This document shows positions 7,218 to 15,716 of a stretch of 64,000 bases of DNA, piece after piece. Position numbers and translations under genes: made by a program. Location: assembly GCA_900316285.1 (NCBI GenBank), contig ONCG01000023.1:29856-93855 (forward strand). Reading direction: 5' to 3'. The notes beneath the pieces are model-generated. The model saw only the letters and a list, made by a program, of their open reading frames with translations, searched no databases and was not told where the DNA came from. The DNA is from an uncultured Prevotellaceae bacterium. Lineage in GTDB: Bacteria > Bacteroidota > Bacteroidia > Bacteroidales > Bacteroidaceae. Every line of letters starts with the position of its first letter. Position 1 is the stretch's first letter.

Positions 7218-7249
7218 CAAAGGTAATGCTTTATTTTGAAACTGCCAAA
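7218..7249 (-). promoter_or_regulatory. Promoter of the tRNA-Ser/tRNA-Glu operon
   Basis: On the minus strand TTTG (7249-7246), 20 bases, TACCTTTG (7225-7218): an exact Bacteroidetes promoter about 90 bases before tRNA-Ser. Confidence 0.8.
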
Positions 7250-7387
7250 TGTTTTTGCAACTTTTTTTGAAAAAAGTGAAATTATATCGCCAAAACGGGT
7301 CGTTATGTGCCATTTCTATGCTTTGCAGCCGCGCCAAAGGGCACTTCTGCTGAGATCATCGTGGTTGCGACGCTACAGGGCTAACGC

Positions 7388-7472
7388 ATGTTCTCGTCAG
7401 CAAACGACCGGATTAATGCACATTTTCGTCAGCAAGCGACCGGATTAATGCATGTTCTCGTCGACAAACGAG
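7388..7472. repeat. 32-base tandem copies of the cdd gene end
   Basis: Units start at 7388, 7420 and 7452 with an exact 32-base period. The rightmost is the real 3' end of cdd (codons for FVDENMH and stop, on the minus strand). The two left copies lie beyond the stop and carry the variants TCGTCAGCAAACGACCGGAT and TCGTCAGCAAGCGACCGGAT. Confidence 0.9.
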
Positions 7473-7924
7473 AGTGGCATGAGGTCTTTCACGCTGTTGA
7501 TGCAATACACGCCGCGTGTGCCGTAGAGCAGGATGCGTACGGGCTGTTGGTAGCGGTCTTCCATCTCGAGGATGACTTGCCGGCAGGCTCCGCAGGGCGA
7601 CACGGGGTCGGGCATGAGGCCGTTGACGTTCTTGGCGGCGATGGCCAGCGCGGTGATGGCGTGTTCAGGGTGGTGCGACTGAGCAGCGAAGATGGCGCAC
7701 CTCTCGGCACAGAGTCCCGAGGGGAAGGCGGCGTTCTCCTGATTAGCACCCGTCGTGATGGAGCCATCAGCGAGTCGCAGGGCTGCGCCGACGTTGAAGT
7801 TGCTGTAGCGGGCGTAGGAGTTGGCCGTTGCTCCGATGGCGGCTCTGACGATTTCCTGGTCTTCGGCCGACAGTTCGTCCATCTGGCAGAACTGCATGTT
7901 GATTTCTATTCTGATATCTTCCAT
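7445..7924 (-). CDS. cdd: Cytidine deaminase
   Basis: Cdd hydrolyses cytidine and deoxycytidine to uridine and deoxyuridine in pyrimidine salvage. The 159-residue protein has the zinc-binding motifs CAERCAIFAA (with the catalytic Glu) and PCGACRQVI. It is the small, homotetramer-type enzyme, slightly longer than the usual 130-140 residues at its N-terminus. The ATG at 7924 was chosen because it directly follows the stop of the upstream lipoprotein gene; an earlier in-frame ATG (7954) lies inside that gene. It is the last gene of the TetR / HAD / lipoprotein / cdd set. Its last codons and stop are copied twice downstream. Confidence 0.93.
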   Translation of the reverse strand: MEDIRIEINMQFCQMDELSAEDQEIVRAAIGATANSYARYSNFNVGAALRLADGSITTGANQENAAFPSGLCAERCAIFAAQSHHPEHAITALAIAAKNVNGLMPDPVSPCGACRQVILEMEDRYQQPVRILLYGTRGVYCINSVKDLMPLSFVDENMH

Positions 7925-7928
7925 ATCG

Positions 7929-9374
7929 CTATAGTTTTTTATATTCGAAGGCACCTATGTCGGGTCGTTCGTCGCGAGGCAGTCCGTTCCTGTCGATGGG
8001 CGGAGCCGTAGCGGGATCGCCTCTGTTGATGGCTGGGCTAAGGCTGTCGAGTCGGCAGTTGTAGTAATAGTTTTCTGCGCTAGCGAAGTGCTTCTTTCCG
8101 TAGATGGCGGTGGTGTCGGAATCGTTTTCAAACACGACGTTACGGAAGAGTTTCACGGTGTCGACATGTTCTATTCTCGTTGTGTCGCGGATGATGCAAT
8201 GGGCGAAGGCATAGTTGAATACGGAGGCCGTATCTCCTTGTTCACCAATGAGTTCCGCGTCGGCATATCCGGTGATGAGCGAGTTCAGACACGACAGCCT
8301 GAGCAGATCGTGCTGGCTGCTGCTGAAGTGCAGGGCGTTGCCTTGGATGGGGGCAAACGGATAGAACTGGGCAATGGTGCAGGCATTGACGTCGGCCCAT
8401 CCGCCGTCCAGGCAGAGGCAGTCGTTCTGCGTATTGGTGATCTGGCAGTTCTCCAGCTTGATGCGACTGTTGATGGCATGCAGGCCGTAGCCCTGACAGC
8501 TGTGAATCGTCGAACACACCATCTCGAGCTTCATGCGCTCTACATCTGCCGAGTCGGCCACGATGCCGTCGAAGGGGCTGTGGATATCGGTGTAGACGAG
8601 TCGGTTTCCGTACGACGACGACTGGAAGTGCAGGCCTTTCCATTGTCCGCTCATCTGGTCGTAGGTGAGGTTGTCGAACATGCGGTCGAGGCGGTCGCCG
8701 CGAAGTGTGATATTCGCCTCGGGAGTGCCTTCAGCCACGAGGCGGCCGTAGACGTCGATGCCTGCGTCGGCGTGGAAATAGAACGTGCTGCCTGCTGCCA
8801 GCGTGAGGGTGGCGGCGCTGTCGACGGTGATGCCTCCGTAGATGACCACGGGCTTATCGACGGCCGAGAGCACGGAGTCGCGGCTTATGTGGATGTTGCT
8901 GAGCAGGCGTGCATCCCACGAATAAGCATTGAGGTTCACCTTCTGTGTGACGCCGCTTTCGAGCGTGAAGAGCAGATTGTCTTCCACCAGTTGTGGGCGG
9001 TCGCCGTGATTAAAGGGTGTTGTGGCCTCGACGAACACGCGAATGCTGTCTTTGTTGCGCAGCTCCACATCGCTGGTCTGGAAGCCGACGGAGGCACCGA
9101 GATAGGTGCCGTCGACGTTGATGCGGAATCCCGACTGGTTGCCTCGCTCCAACCGGATGTTGGTGCAGCGAATGCCTTCGCCTGAGCGGTTGTAGACCCA
9201 GAAGTCGCGAGTGATGGTCGGCACGTTGCTAAACACCGTGTCGAGTTTCACCGTGTCGACCGAGAAGGTAAGTAGTCGCGACGGCGAGAGCGTAAACGAG
9301 TCATCGTCGCTGCATGCCGTGAGGAAGGCCAATGCAGCGAGTATCATGAATGTGATATTTCGAAATTTCATCAT
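7929..9374 (-). CDS. Beta-helix surface lipoprotein
   Basis: The protein has 481 residues (or 480 if the second Met is used). It has a lipoprotein signal: hydrophobic residues 8-19 and lipobox FLTAC, followed by SDDD, a pattern compatible with surface export in Bacteroidetes. The central part is rich in short beta repeats (for example HSCQGYGLHAINSRIKLENCQITNTQNDCLCLDGG), as in right-handed parallel beta-helix proteins. The end, SPAINRGDP ... RPDIGAFEYKKL, is the hallmark of the choice-of-anchor-Q type C-terminus. Family relatives bind or cleave polysaccharides, but no active site can be picked out. It lies 24 bases behind the HAD gene and 4 bases before cdd, so it is within an operon. Confidence 0.85.
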   Translation of the reverse strand: MMKFRNITFMILAALAFLTACSDDDSFTLSPSRLLTFSVDTVKLDTVFSNVPTITRDFWVYNRSGEGIRCTNIRLERGNQSGFRINVDGTYLGASVGFQTSDVELRNKDSIRVFVEATTPFNHGDRPQLVEDNLLFTLESGVTQKVNLNAYSWDARLLSNIHISRDSVLSAVDKPVVIYGGITVDSAATLTLAAGSTFYFHADAGIDVYGRLVAEGTPEANITLRGDRLDRMFDNLTYDQMSGQWKGLHFQSSSYGNRLVYTDIHSPFDGIVADSADVERMKLEMVCSTIHSCQGYGLHAINSRIKLENCQITNTQNDCLCLDGGWADVNACTIAQFYPFAPIQGNALHFSSSQHDLLRLSCLNSLITGYADAELIGEQGDTASVFNYAFAHCIIRDTTRIEHVDTVKLFRNVVFENDSDTTAIYGKKHFASAENYYYNCRLDSLSPAINRGDPATAPPIDRNGLPRDERPDIGAFEYKKL

Positions 9375-9398
9375 GATGATAACGATGATTTCGCTCTT

Positions 9399-10043
9399 TT
9401 ATTGTGTGGCCAGCCGCGTGATGTCGTTGAGTTGAAGGTGCTGGAAGTCGTCGACCACGATGTCGGCGAAGGGCTTGATGGCGTCGGCGGGGTTGGTGGT
9501 GGCCAGTCCGACCACCGTCATTCCGGCGCTGCGCACGGCCCGCAATCCGTTGAAGCTGTCCTCGAAGCCCACACACTCCTTAGGCTCGCATCCCAGTCGC
9601 TGGGCGGCACGCAGATAGCACTGCGGGTGAGGCTTGCTCTCGGTGAAGTCCTCAGCCGTGAGGATGGCATCGAAGAGTTCCGATAGCTCGGGGTGTGAAC
9701 GGTGCACATTCTTCATCTTCGGCTGGTTGCTGCTGGTCACGATAGCCGTCTTGATGCCCTGTTGGCGCAGGCTTTCGATGAACTCGCGGGCTCCGGCGAT
9801 GTAGTCGTACGACATCTGCTGTTCGTAGGCATTGAGCCGCTCCGTGATGAGTGGCTGCTCGTCGGGCAGGTCGGCAAACACGTGGTCGTAGATTTGCACG
9901 AGCGTTTGTCCCTTGATGACGTTCTCCAGCCCCGGCTGGTCGGGGAAATAGTGTCGGCACTGTTCGCCCCAGAAGCGTGAATACTGCGTTTCGGTGTCGA
10001 TGATGACTCCGTCGAGGTCGAAGAGTGCGGCTTTAATCTTCAT
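9399..10043 (-). CDS. HAD-superfamily sugar-phosphate phosphatase/mutase-like protein
   Basis: The 214-residue protein has all four HAD motifs: nucleophile Asp9 and Asp11 in FDLDGVIIDTE, the motif II serine/threonine in IVTSSNQ, the lysine in ESKPHPQCYLRAAQRLG, and the acidic motif IV in GFEDSFNGLRAV. The helical cap after motif I places it with the beta-phosphoglucomutase / sugar-phosphatase branch. Its substrate cannot be deduced. It begins 16 bases after the TetR-type gene on the same strand and is probably expressed with it. Confidence 0.9.
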   Translation of the reverse strand: MKIKAALFDLDGVIIDTETQYSRFWGEQCRHYFPDQPGLENVIKGQTLVQIYDHVFADLPDEQPLITERLNAYEQQMSYDYIAGAREFIESLRQQGIKTAIVTSSNQPKMKNVHRSHPELSELFDAILTAEDFTESKPHPQCYLRAAQRLGCEPKECVGFEDSFNGLRAVRSAGMTVVGLATTNPADAIKPFADIVVDDFQHLQLNDITRLATQ

Positions 10044-10058
10044 ATTGTTGATGGGTTT

Positions 10059-10691
10059 CTATGGGTTTTCGTTCAGGGTTTTATCGACGATGTCGAGTCC
10101 CTTCCTCGTGCAGAAGCCTCTAAGGAAGAGGAAGATGACGTTGCGGAAGATGTAGGGCAGCTCGTATTCGATGTAGAGTTGCTTCACCATAGCGTTGTGC
10201 ATCATGTTCTCGCCGAGACGGGCAATCAACGTGTAGTCGACGTCTTCGCGGAAGTAGCCTTCCTCCACACCACGCTGGAAGAACTGCTTCATTTTCTCCT
10301 GACTGCTCTCGTGCTTCTGCTTCAGAAACTCCACCACCAGCGGGTAGCGGTCTATTTCCGTCAGGAACGTGGGCGGCAGCTCGGAGAGTTCCTTCATGCG
10401 CGTGCGGTAGAAATTGAGGAGGATGTCCATCGTGGTACGCGGAGCCTCCTTCAGGAAGGCAGCCACCTCGGCTTCTTCATGTTCTTTCGTGAACTTAAAG
10501 CATTCCAGTAGCAATTCCTCCTTGTTCGGATAGATTTCGTACAGCGTTCGCTTCGAGATGGTAAGCATCCTGGCAATGTCATCCATCTTCACGGCACGAA
10601 TGCCTTTCTGCTTGAACTCGCACAGCGCCACTTCAAGGATTTTTCCTCTCAGTTCCTTGCGATATTCGGTTGTTGCTCTAGTCCTTTTCAT
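10059..10691 (-). CDS. TetR/AcrR-family transcriptional regulator
   Basis: The 210-residue cytoplasmic repressor has a TetR-type helix-turn-helix near residues 12-58 (ILEVALCEFKQKGIRAVKMD, then DIARMLTISKRTLYEIYPNKEEL). A helical ligand-binding and dimerisation domain follows. The ATG at 10691 was chosen over the longer frame because a consensus promoter lies just upstream (10713-10743). It heads an apparent operon with the HAD enzyme, a lipoprotein and cdd, and may regulate it; no operator is recognised. The ligand is unknown. Confidence 0.88.
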   Translation of the reverse strand: MKRTRATTEYRKELRGKILEVALCEFKQKGIRAVKMDDIARMLTISKRTLYEIYPNKEELLLECFKFTKEHEEAEVAAFLKEAPRTTMDILLNFYRTRMKELSELPPTFLTEIDRYPLVVEFLKQKHESSQEKMKQFFQRGVEEGYFREDVDYTLIARLGENMMHNAMVKQLYIEYELPYIFRNVIFLFLRGFCTRKGLDIVDKTLNENP

Positions 10692-10712
10692 GTCTTTGCA
10701 TCTTCTTGGTGG

Positions 10713-10743
10713 CAAAGTTACGAAAAATCGAGCGCAGAACAAA
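10713..10743 (-). promoter_or_regulatory. Promoter of the TetR / HAD / lipoprotein / cdd operon
   Basis: On the minus strand TTTG (10743-10740), 19 bases, TAACTTTG (10720-10713): exact consensus, 22 bases before the ATG. Confidence 0.8.
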
Positions 10744-10787
10744 AGAAAATTTACTTTTTCTCGAAATAATCGAAACTTTATTATTTC

Positions 10788-10893
10788 AGTGAGATGATTT
10801 ATTGGAAAGAAATTGGAATAATTAGAATAATTACGTCCCCAAAACAAGATTATTTCTGAGCAAAATTTCTAGTAATTTCTTTCCGATAAAAAA
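10788..10893. repeat. Family E repeats, inverted and direct copies
   Basis: An inverted copy (GTGAGATGATTTATTGGAAA, then GAAATTGG) at 10788-10835 is the reverse complement of the 2612-2672 copy. A direct copy (TTTCTAGTAATTTCTTTCCG, then ATAAA) occupies 10865-10892. The gene-free stretch 10744-11029 holds nothing else recognisable. Confidence 0.7.
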
Positions 10894-11029
10894 TGATATA
10901 CCATCCTTTCGTTCAAAAATGGAATCAAAAACTTTGTTATTTACTTTGCATTTCGCTCACTTATTCGTAACTTTAACCTTCGGTTTTAGTTAGGCTGCAT
11001 CTCGGAAATGAAAATAAATCGCTTTTTAT

Positions 11030-11060
11030 TTTGCATTTCTCTCGATTTGCACTAACTTTG
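11030..11060 (+). promoter_or_regulatory. Promoter of the upxY-like gene
   Basis: TTTG (11030-11033), 19 bases, TAACTTTG (11053-11060); exact consensus, 18 bases before the chosen ATG. Confidence 0.85.
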
Positions 11061-11078
11061 TCGCCCAAAAGGAGAAAA

Positions 11079-11630
11079 ATGGATATTGAGCAGCAAGAAG
11101 ACCTAACGCCGTGGTATGCGCTCCGACTCTATTCGGTGCGCCATAAGGCCGTCAGCAAGTGGCTTGAGGAACAAGGCATTGAGTTCTTTGTTCCGATGCA
11201 CTATGTCGACATCGAGCTGGAAGGACGCGTGAAGCACATCCTTCGGCCAGTGGTGTCGAACCTGGTGTTTGTCAAGAAGAGCATGACGGAGAAGGCGTTC
11301 CGGCAGTTTGTCTTCAACTCGCCTTATAAGATGTCGGTCATCACGAAGAGCCGCGAGAACCGTGAGTTCTGCGAGATTCCTGCCCGCGAGATGCATGAGT
11401 TCCGCATGATGTGCAATCCGGAAGTGGAGTTGCGCAAATACGTCAGCGAGCAGGAGGCGAAGCTGAAGGCCGGCACTCCCGTGGTGGTGAAGTATGGTCC
11501 GCTGAAAGGCCTGAGTGGCAAACTGGTGCGCTCCAACAAGAAATACTACTTGCTGAAGGAGGTGCCGGGTCTTGGCGTGATGCTGAAGGTGTCGCGATGG
11601 TGCTGTGTGGCGCTACCCAGCGAACAGTAG
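11079..11630 (+). CDS. UpxY-type NusG-family antiterminator
   Basis: The 183-residue NusG paralogue has an N-terminal NGN domain (PWYALRLYSVRHKAVSKWLE, then EQGIEFFVP, about residues 11-110). A C-terminal KOW-type domain (GTPVVVKYGPLKGLSGKLVR, about 130-150) follows. In Bacteroides such UpxY proteins are the first gene of capsular polysaccharide operons and stop premature termination in the long leader. Here no polysaccharide gene follows: the next gene is convergent and a family B hairpin comes 60 bases after the stop. It is thus an orphan whose target is elsewhere. The ATG at 11079 follows the promoter; a longer in-frame start (11031) would overlap it. Confidence 0.85.
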   Translation: MDIEQQEDLTPWYALRLYSVRHKAVSKWLEEQGIEFFVPMHYVDIELEGRVKHILRPVVSNLVFVKKSMTEKAFRQFVFNSPYKMSVITKSRENREFCEIPAREMHEFRMMCNPEVELRKYVSEQEAKLKAGTPVVVKYGPLKGLSGKLVRSNKKYYLLKEVPGLGVMLKVSRWCCVALPSEQ

Positions 11631-11690
11631 GAAGCGCCACGTATTTTTTTAGGATTGTCGTTCTTTAGTTACATACTTTGTGACCCTCAC

Positions 11691-11764
11691 ATGTAGGGAC
11701 GCGGCGTGCCGCGTTGCTGGAGGGGAAAGCTAAATCAGTTACGCGACACGTCGCGTCCCTACAT
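11691..11764. repeat. Family B hairpin, copy 2
   Basis: The left arm ATGTAGGGACGCGGCGTGCC (then GCGT) starts at 11691 and the right arm ACGCGACACGTCGCGTCCCT (then ACAT) ends at 11764. It sits between two convergent genes, 2 bases from the stop of the minus-strand esterase gene. Confidence 0.95.
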
Positions 11765-11766
11765 TC

Positions 11767-12582
11767 TTATGGATTGACGTTCTTTCCGAGCATCTTGTTC
11801 ATGTGAGTTTCCAGGATGTGGAAAGAGGGATCAACCATTCCCCCGTGCCCGTGACCGTCGATTTCGTAAAGATAGGTCTCGGTGTGTCCAACGAGTTTCA
11901 TCATGCGTGCCAGATACTGGTTTTCGTCGTAGCGGCCATAGAGTTCAAGCTCGCGGTCGCCGCAGATGAGCACCAGCGGCGGACAGTCTTTGCGCACCCA
12001 GTAGAGTGGGGCATACTCGTCGATGGTGGGCTGCAGCGGGGCGATGCCCTGCATCTTGCGAATGTTGTAATGGGTGATGGCCTGTCCGCTGAACGGCACA
12101 TACATCATCACCTGATCGGCATCGATGCCGTAGGCCTGCAGCCAAGCCTTGTTCAGACAGAGCATCATGGCGAGATAGCCTCCGGCAGAGTGGCCTGTGA
12201 CAACGATTTTCTTGACGTCGCCGCCATATTCACCGATGTGGTTGAACACCCACGCAACGGCTTCGGCAGCATCGTCGATGGTCTCCTTCGCGGTGACCTT
12301 CGGCAACAGACGGTAGTTGGCGCCCACCACCACATAGCCTTTCTCCTTCAGCTTTGCGGGAATCTCCTTGCTGCCCGCCTCGAGTCCACCCCCGTGGAAC
12401 CACACGACGACGGGACAGCCCATCTGGCCTTCGGGGTAGTAGATGTCTAGCTTCAGCCGTTCAGCTGAGTAGGCATCCGTCTTTTTCGTATAACTCACGT
12501 TGTTGACCTGTCGGTAGGTCTGAGCTGTTGCGCCCGAAATGGCCAGGCAGAACAACAGCAGAGCAGTTAGCAGTCTGTTCAT
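11767..12582 (-). CDS. Exported alpha/beta-hydrolase (BD-FAE/esterase-like)
   Basis: The 271-residue protein has a signal peptide (MNRLLTALLLFCLAISGATA). The serine-hydrolase features are an oxyanion segment VVWFHGGGLEAGSKE, the nucleophile elbow GHSAGGYLAMM, and a late His in DGHGHGGMVD. The arrangement matches the esterase/lipase group that includes bifunctional feruloyl and acetylxylan esterases. It probably removes acyl groups from plant polysaccharides in the periplasm. No sugar-utilisation genes adjoin it, so the substrate is uncertain. The start at 12582 was chosen for the signal peptide; earlier in-frame ATGs give a charged lead. Confidence 0.85.
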   Translation of the reverse strand: MNRLLTALLLFCLAISGATAQTYRQVNNVSYTKKTDAYSAERLKLDIYYPEGQMGCPVVVWFHGGGLEAGSKEIPAKLKEKGYVVVGANYRLLPKVTAKETIDDAAEAVAWVFNHIGEYGGDVKKIVVTGHSAGGYLAMMLCLNKAWLQAYGIDADQVMMYVPFSGQAITHYNIRKMQGIAPLQPTIDEYAPLYWVRKDCPPLVLICGDRELELYGRYDENQYLARMMKLVGHTETYLYEIDGHGHGGMVDPSFHILETHMNKMLGKNVNP

Positions 12583-12646
12583 ATTTTTGTTGTTTGGATA
12601 TGGTTTGTTCATACGATGATGATTCCTGCTGATCAGAAACCACGTG

Positions 12647-12654
12647 CAAAGATA
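12647..12654 (-). promoter_or_regulatory. Possible -7 box of the esterase gene
   Basis: TATCTTTG on the minus strand, 64 bases before the ATG; no TTTG at the expected distance, so the call is tentative. Confidence 0.45.
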
Positions 12655-12716
12655 AGCATTTTCGGGCAATTCTCCTTACATTGTCATAAAAAAAGTGCGC
12701 ACCAAGCGCACTTCGG

Positions 12717-12789
12717 AGCGGTAAACGGGACTCGAACCCGCGACCCTCGGCTTGGGAAGCCAATGCTCTACCAACTGAGCTATTACCGC
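12717..12789 (-). tRNA. tRNA-Gly (anticodon CCC)
   Basis: The 73-base cloverleaf begins GCGGTAATAGCTCAGTTGGT. The anticodon stem-loop is TTGGC-TTCCCAA-GCCGA with anticodon CCC, and the acceptor arm GCGGTAA pairs with TTACCGC. CCA is not encoded. It follows tRNA-Thr on the same strand. Confidence 0.95.
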
Positions 12790-12861
12790 AGAAAAAAGAA
12801 AAAAGGGCAACAATTATTGAATTCAGATCATTCCTTCTTCACTAACCATTCACCCTCTGCG

Positions 12862-12934
<73 letters not shown>

Positions 12935-12945
12935 ATTTGCGGGTG

Positions 12946-12977
12946 CAAAGGTAAGTGTTTTTTTCGTAAGAACCAAA
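12946..12977 (-). promoter_or_regulatory. Promoter of the tRNA-Thr/tRNA-Gly operon
   Basis: On the minus strand TTTG (12977-12974), 20 bases, TACCTTTG (12953-12946); 12 bases before tRNA-Thr. Confidence 0.8.
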
Positions 12978-13021
12978 AAATATCGATGTTTTTTTTCAAG
13001 TAGAGAATAATTATGGCAGAT

Positions 13022-13055
13022 TTTGTTGATTTCTCAGATTTTTTGAGTAGTTTTG
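13022..13055 (+). promoter_or_regulatory. Probable ftsY promoter
   Basis: TTTG (13022-13025), 22 bases, TAGTTTTG (13048-13055). The spacing is one base over the usual range, but the -7 box sits 16 bases before the ATG. Confidence 0.55.
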
Positions 13056-13071
13056 CAGAAAATTAGATATT

Positions 13072-14037
13072 ATGGGCTTATTTGGACTATTCAATAGGAA
13101 TAAAAAGGAGACTCTTGACAAGGGTCTTGAGAAGACGAAACAGAACGTTTTCACGAAGTTGACGCGTGTCATCGCGGGTAAGTCGAAGGTCGACGACGAA
13201 GTGCTCGACGACCTGGAAGAGGTGCTTATCACGAGCGATGTGGGTGTCGACACAACGCTGAAAATCATTCATCGCATTGAGGAACGCGTGGAGCGCGACA
13301 AGTATGTGTCGACCTCTGAGCTGAACAACATCCTGCGCGACGAGATTGCCTCGCTGTTGGCCGAGAACCACAGCGACGACATGGACGACTGGGACCTGCC
13401 CAGCGACCACAAGCCGTACGTCATCCTCGTGGTGGGTGTGAACGGAGTGGGAAAGACCACCACCATCGGTAAGCTCGCCTGGCAATTCAAGAATGCAGGC
13501 AAGAAGGTATATCTCGGAGCTGCCGACACGTTCCGTGCTGCAGCCGTTGAGCAGATCTGCATCTGGGGCGACCGCGTAGGCGTGCCCGTCGTAAAACAGC
13601 AGATGGGTGCCGACCCCGCTTCGGTGGCCTTCGACACGCTGCAGTCGGCGAAAGCCAACGGTGCTGACGTGGTGCTCATCGATACCGCCGGGCGCCTGCA
13701 TAACAAGGTGGGACTCATGAATGAGTTGAAGAAGATCAAGGACGTGATGAAGAAAGTGGTGCCCGAGGCTCCTGATGAGGTGTTGCTCGTCCTCGATGGC
13801 TCGACGGGTCAGAATGCTTTCGAGCAGGCCCGCCAGTTTGCCGCCGTCACGCAGATCACCTCGCTCGCCATCACCAAGCTCGACGGCACAGCCAAGGGCG
13901 GTGTGGTGATAGGCATCAGCGACCAGCTGAAGGTGCCGGTGAAGTACATCGGCCTGGGCGAGGGCATGGAGGACTTGCAGCTGTTCAATAAGCGGCAGTT
14001 TGTTGATTCGCTCTTCAGCGATAGCAACATGCAATAA
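13072..14037 (+). CDS. ftsY: Signal recognition particle receptor FtsY
   Basis: FtsY is the membrane-associated GTPase that receives SRP-ribosome complexes and hands them to the Sec translocon. The 321-residue form lacks the long acidic A domain of the E. coli protein, as usual in Bacteroidetes. It has the helical N domain (about residues 20-100) and then the NG GTPase motifs: P-loop GVNGVGKTTT, insertion motif DTFRAAAVEQ, DTAGRL, TKLDGTAKGG and the closing GLGEGMEDLQLF. It has its own promoter and leads into rimO after 43 bases. Confidence 0.97.
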   Translation: MGLFGLFNRNKKETLDKGLEKTKQNVFTKLTRVIAGKSKVDDEVLDDLEEVLITSDVGVDTTLKIIHRIEERVERDKYVSTSELNNILRDEIASLLAENHSDDMDDWDLPSDHKPYVILVVGVNGVGKTTTIGKLAWQFKNAGKKVYLGAADTFRAAAVEQICIWGDRVGVPVVKQQMGADPASVAFDTLQSAKANGADVVLIDTAGRLHNKVGLMNELKKIKDVMKKVVPEAPDEVLLVLDGSTGQNAFEQARQFAAVTQITSLAITKLDGTAKGGVVIGISDQLKVPVKYIGLGEGMEDLQLFNKRQFVDSLFSDSNMQ

Positions 14038-14080
14038 TGATTGTCATCAAGTGTAAATAGATAAGGAAGTCGTAAGACGG

Positions 14081-15391
14081 ATGAGAAAAGGACAAGTAGA
14101 CATTATCTCGCTGGGATGCTCGAAGAACTTGGTCGATAGCGAACTCTTGAAAAAGCAGCTCGAGGCTAACGGCTACATCTGCAATCACGACCCGTTGCGC
14201 CCACGAGGCGAAATCGTGGTCATCAACACTTGTGGCTTTATCGCTGATGCCAAGGAGGAAAGCATTCAGACCATTCTGGAGTTTGCCCAGGCGAAGGACG
14301 AAGGCCGCATCAACCGATTGTATGTCATGGGCTGTCTTTCGCAGCGCTACCTAGCCGACCTGAAGCGTGAAATCCCGCAGGTAGACCATTACTACGGGAA
14401 GTTCAACTACATGGCGTTACTGCGCGATTTGGGTAAGCGGAAGGTGAGGTCGTGCAACGGTGTGCGCTCGCTCACCACGCCCGGCCACTATGCCTATCTG
14501 AAAATCAGCGAGGGCTGCGACCGCCACTGTGCGTATTGTGCCATCCCCGTCATCACGGGTCGTCATCGGAGCCGAAAGAAGGAAGACATTCTGAAGGAGG
14601 TGCGCCGACTGGTGGCCAAGGGCGTGAGTGAGTTTCAGGTCATCGCCCAGGAGCTCACCTACTACGGTCTCGACCTCGACGGCAAGCGCCACATCGCCGA
14701 CCTTATCAGCGATATGGCCGACATTCCGGGTGTGGAGTGGATACGTCTGCACTACGCCTATCCGCACCAGTTCCCGATGGAGTTGCTCGACGTGATGCGC
14801 GAGAAGCCGAATGTGTGTCGCTATCTCGACATCGCCCTGCAGCACATCGCCAACCCGGTGCTCGAGCGTATGCATCGTCACGTGACGCGTGAGGATACCA
14901 TCGAGCTCATCAAGCAGTTGCGGGCTGCTGTGCCGGGCATCCATCTGCGTACGACACTCATGGTGGGATTCCCAGGCGAGACCGATGAGGACTTCGAAGA
15001 ACTCATGGAGTTTACACGCTGGGCACGCTTCGAGCGCATGGGAGCCTTTGCCTATTCTGAGGAAGAAGACACCTATAGCGGTATGCATTATGCCGACGAT
15101 GTGCCCGAAGACGTGAAGCAGGAGCGGCTGGGCAGGCTCATGGCCTTGCAGCAGCAGATTAGCGAGGAGATACAAGCCGCGAAGGTAGGCACCGTGATGC
15201 GTGTGGTCATCGACCGCCGCGAGGGCGACTACTACATCGGGCGCACCGAGTTCTCGTCGCCGGAAGTAGATCCGGAGGTGCTTATTCCTGCCTCCGAGCG
15301 TCGACTCTACAAGGGCCACTACTACCAGACGCTCATCATCGATAGCGACGAGTTCGACCTCTATGGCACGGTGGCTGGCGTGAAAGCATAA
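14081..15391 (+). CDS. rimO: Ribosomal protein S12 methylthiotransferase
   Basis: RimO adds a methylthio group to the beta-carbon of a conserved aspartate in ribosomal protein S12, using two iron-sulfur clusters. The 436-residue protein has the three domains in order. The N-terminal MTTase domain has cysteines in ISLGCSKNLVDSE, NTCGFI and MGCLSQRY. The radical-SAM core has the CxxxCxxC motif SEGCDRHCAYCAIPVITG. A C-terminal TRAM domain follows from about residue 370. The SLGCSKN signature separates RimO from MiaB. It lies between ftsY and an HU gene on the same strand. Confidence 0.96.
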   Translation: MRKGQVDIISLGCSKNLVDSELLKKQLEANGYICNHDPLRPRGEIVVINTCGFIADAKEESIQTILEFAQAKDEGRINRLYVMGCLSQRYLADLKREIPQVDHYYGKFNYMALLRDLGKRKVRSCNGVRSLTTPGHYAYLKISEGCDRHCAYCAIPVITGRHRSRKKEDILKEVRRLVAKGVSEFQVIAQELTYYGLDLDGKRHIADLISDMADIPGVEWIRLHYAYPHQFPMELLDVMREKPNVCRYLDIALQHIANPVLERMHRHVTREDTIELIKQLRAAVPGIHLRTTLMVGFPGETDEDFEELMEFTRWARFERMGAFAYSEEEDTYSGMHYADDVPEDVKQERLGRLMALQQQISEEIQAAKVGTVMRVVIDRREGDYYIGRTEFSSPEVDPEVLIPASERRLYKGHYYQTLIIDSDEFDLYGTVAGVKA

Positions 15392-15422
15392 AGATAAGAA
15401 ACATACTACTGACAAGACAACG

Positions 15423-15716
15423 ATGAATAACAAGGAATTTATAGCTGAGCTGGCTCAGCAGTCGGGCTATAAGCTGGACGACACGCAGAAACTCGTGCGG
15501 ACGTTCATCGACACCTTGGGTCATTACTTCGAGGAGGGCGAGCCTGTGCTTCTGTCGGGCTTCGGCACCTTCGATGTGAAAAAACGACTTGAGCGAACCG
15601 TCGTGAACCCTTCCACGGGCAAGCGTATGCTCGTTCCACCGAAGCTCGTGCTCAACTTCAAACCTGTTGCTTCCATCAAGGAGAAACTTAAAAACGGAGG
15701 AGACGACAATGGTTAG
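15423..15716 (+). CDS. HU-family DNA-binding protein
   Basis: This 97-residue HU/IHF-fold protein shows the N-terminal helices (NKEFIAELAQQSGYKLDDTQ) and the beta-arm region (LLSGFGTFDVKKRLERTVVN, then PSTGKRMLVPPKLVLNFKP). It bends or packages DNA as a dimer. It lies 31 bases after rimO, and its last 8 bases overlap the start of a second HU-domain gene, so the two are translationally linked and may form a heterodimer (inference). Confidence 0.93.
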   Translation: MNNKEFIAELAQQSGYKLDDTQKLVRTFIDTLGHYFEEGEPVLLSGFGTFDVKKRLERTVVNPSTGKRMLVPPKLVLNFKPVASIKEKLKNGGDDNG

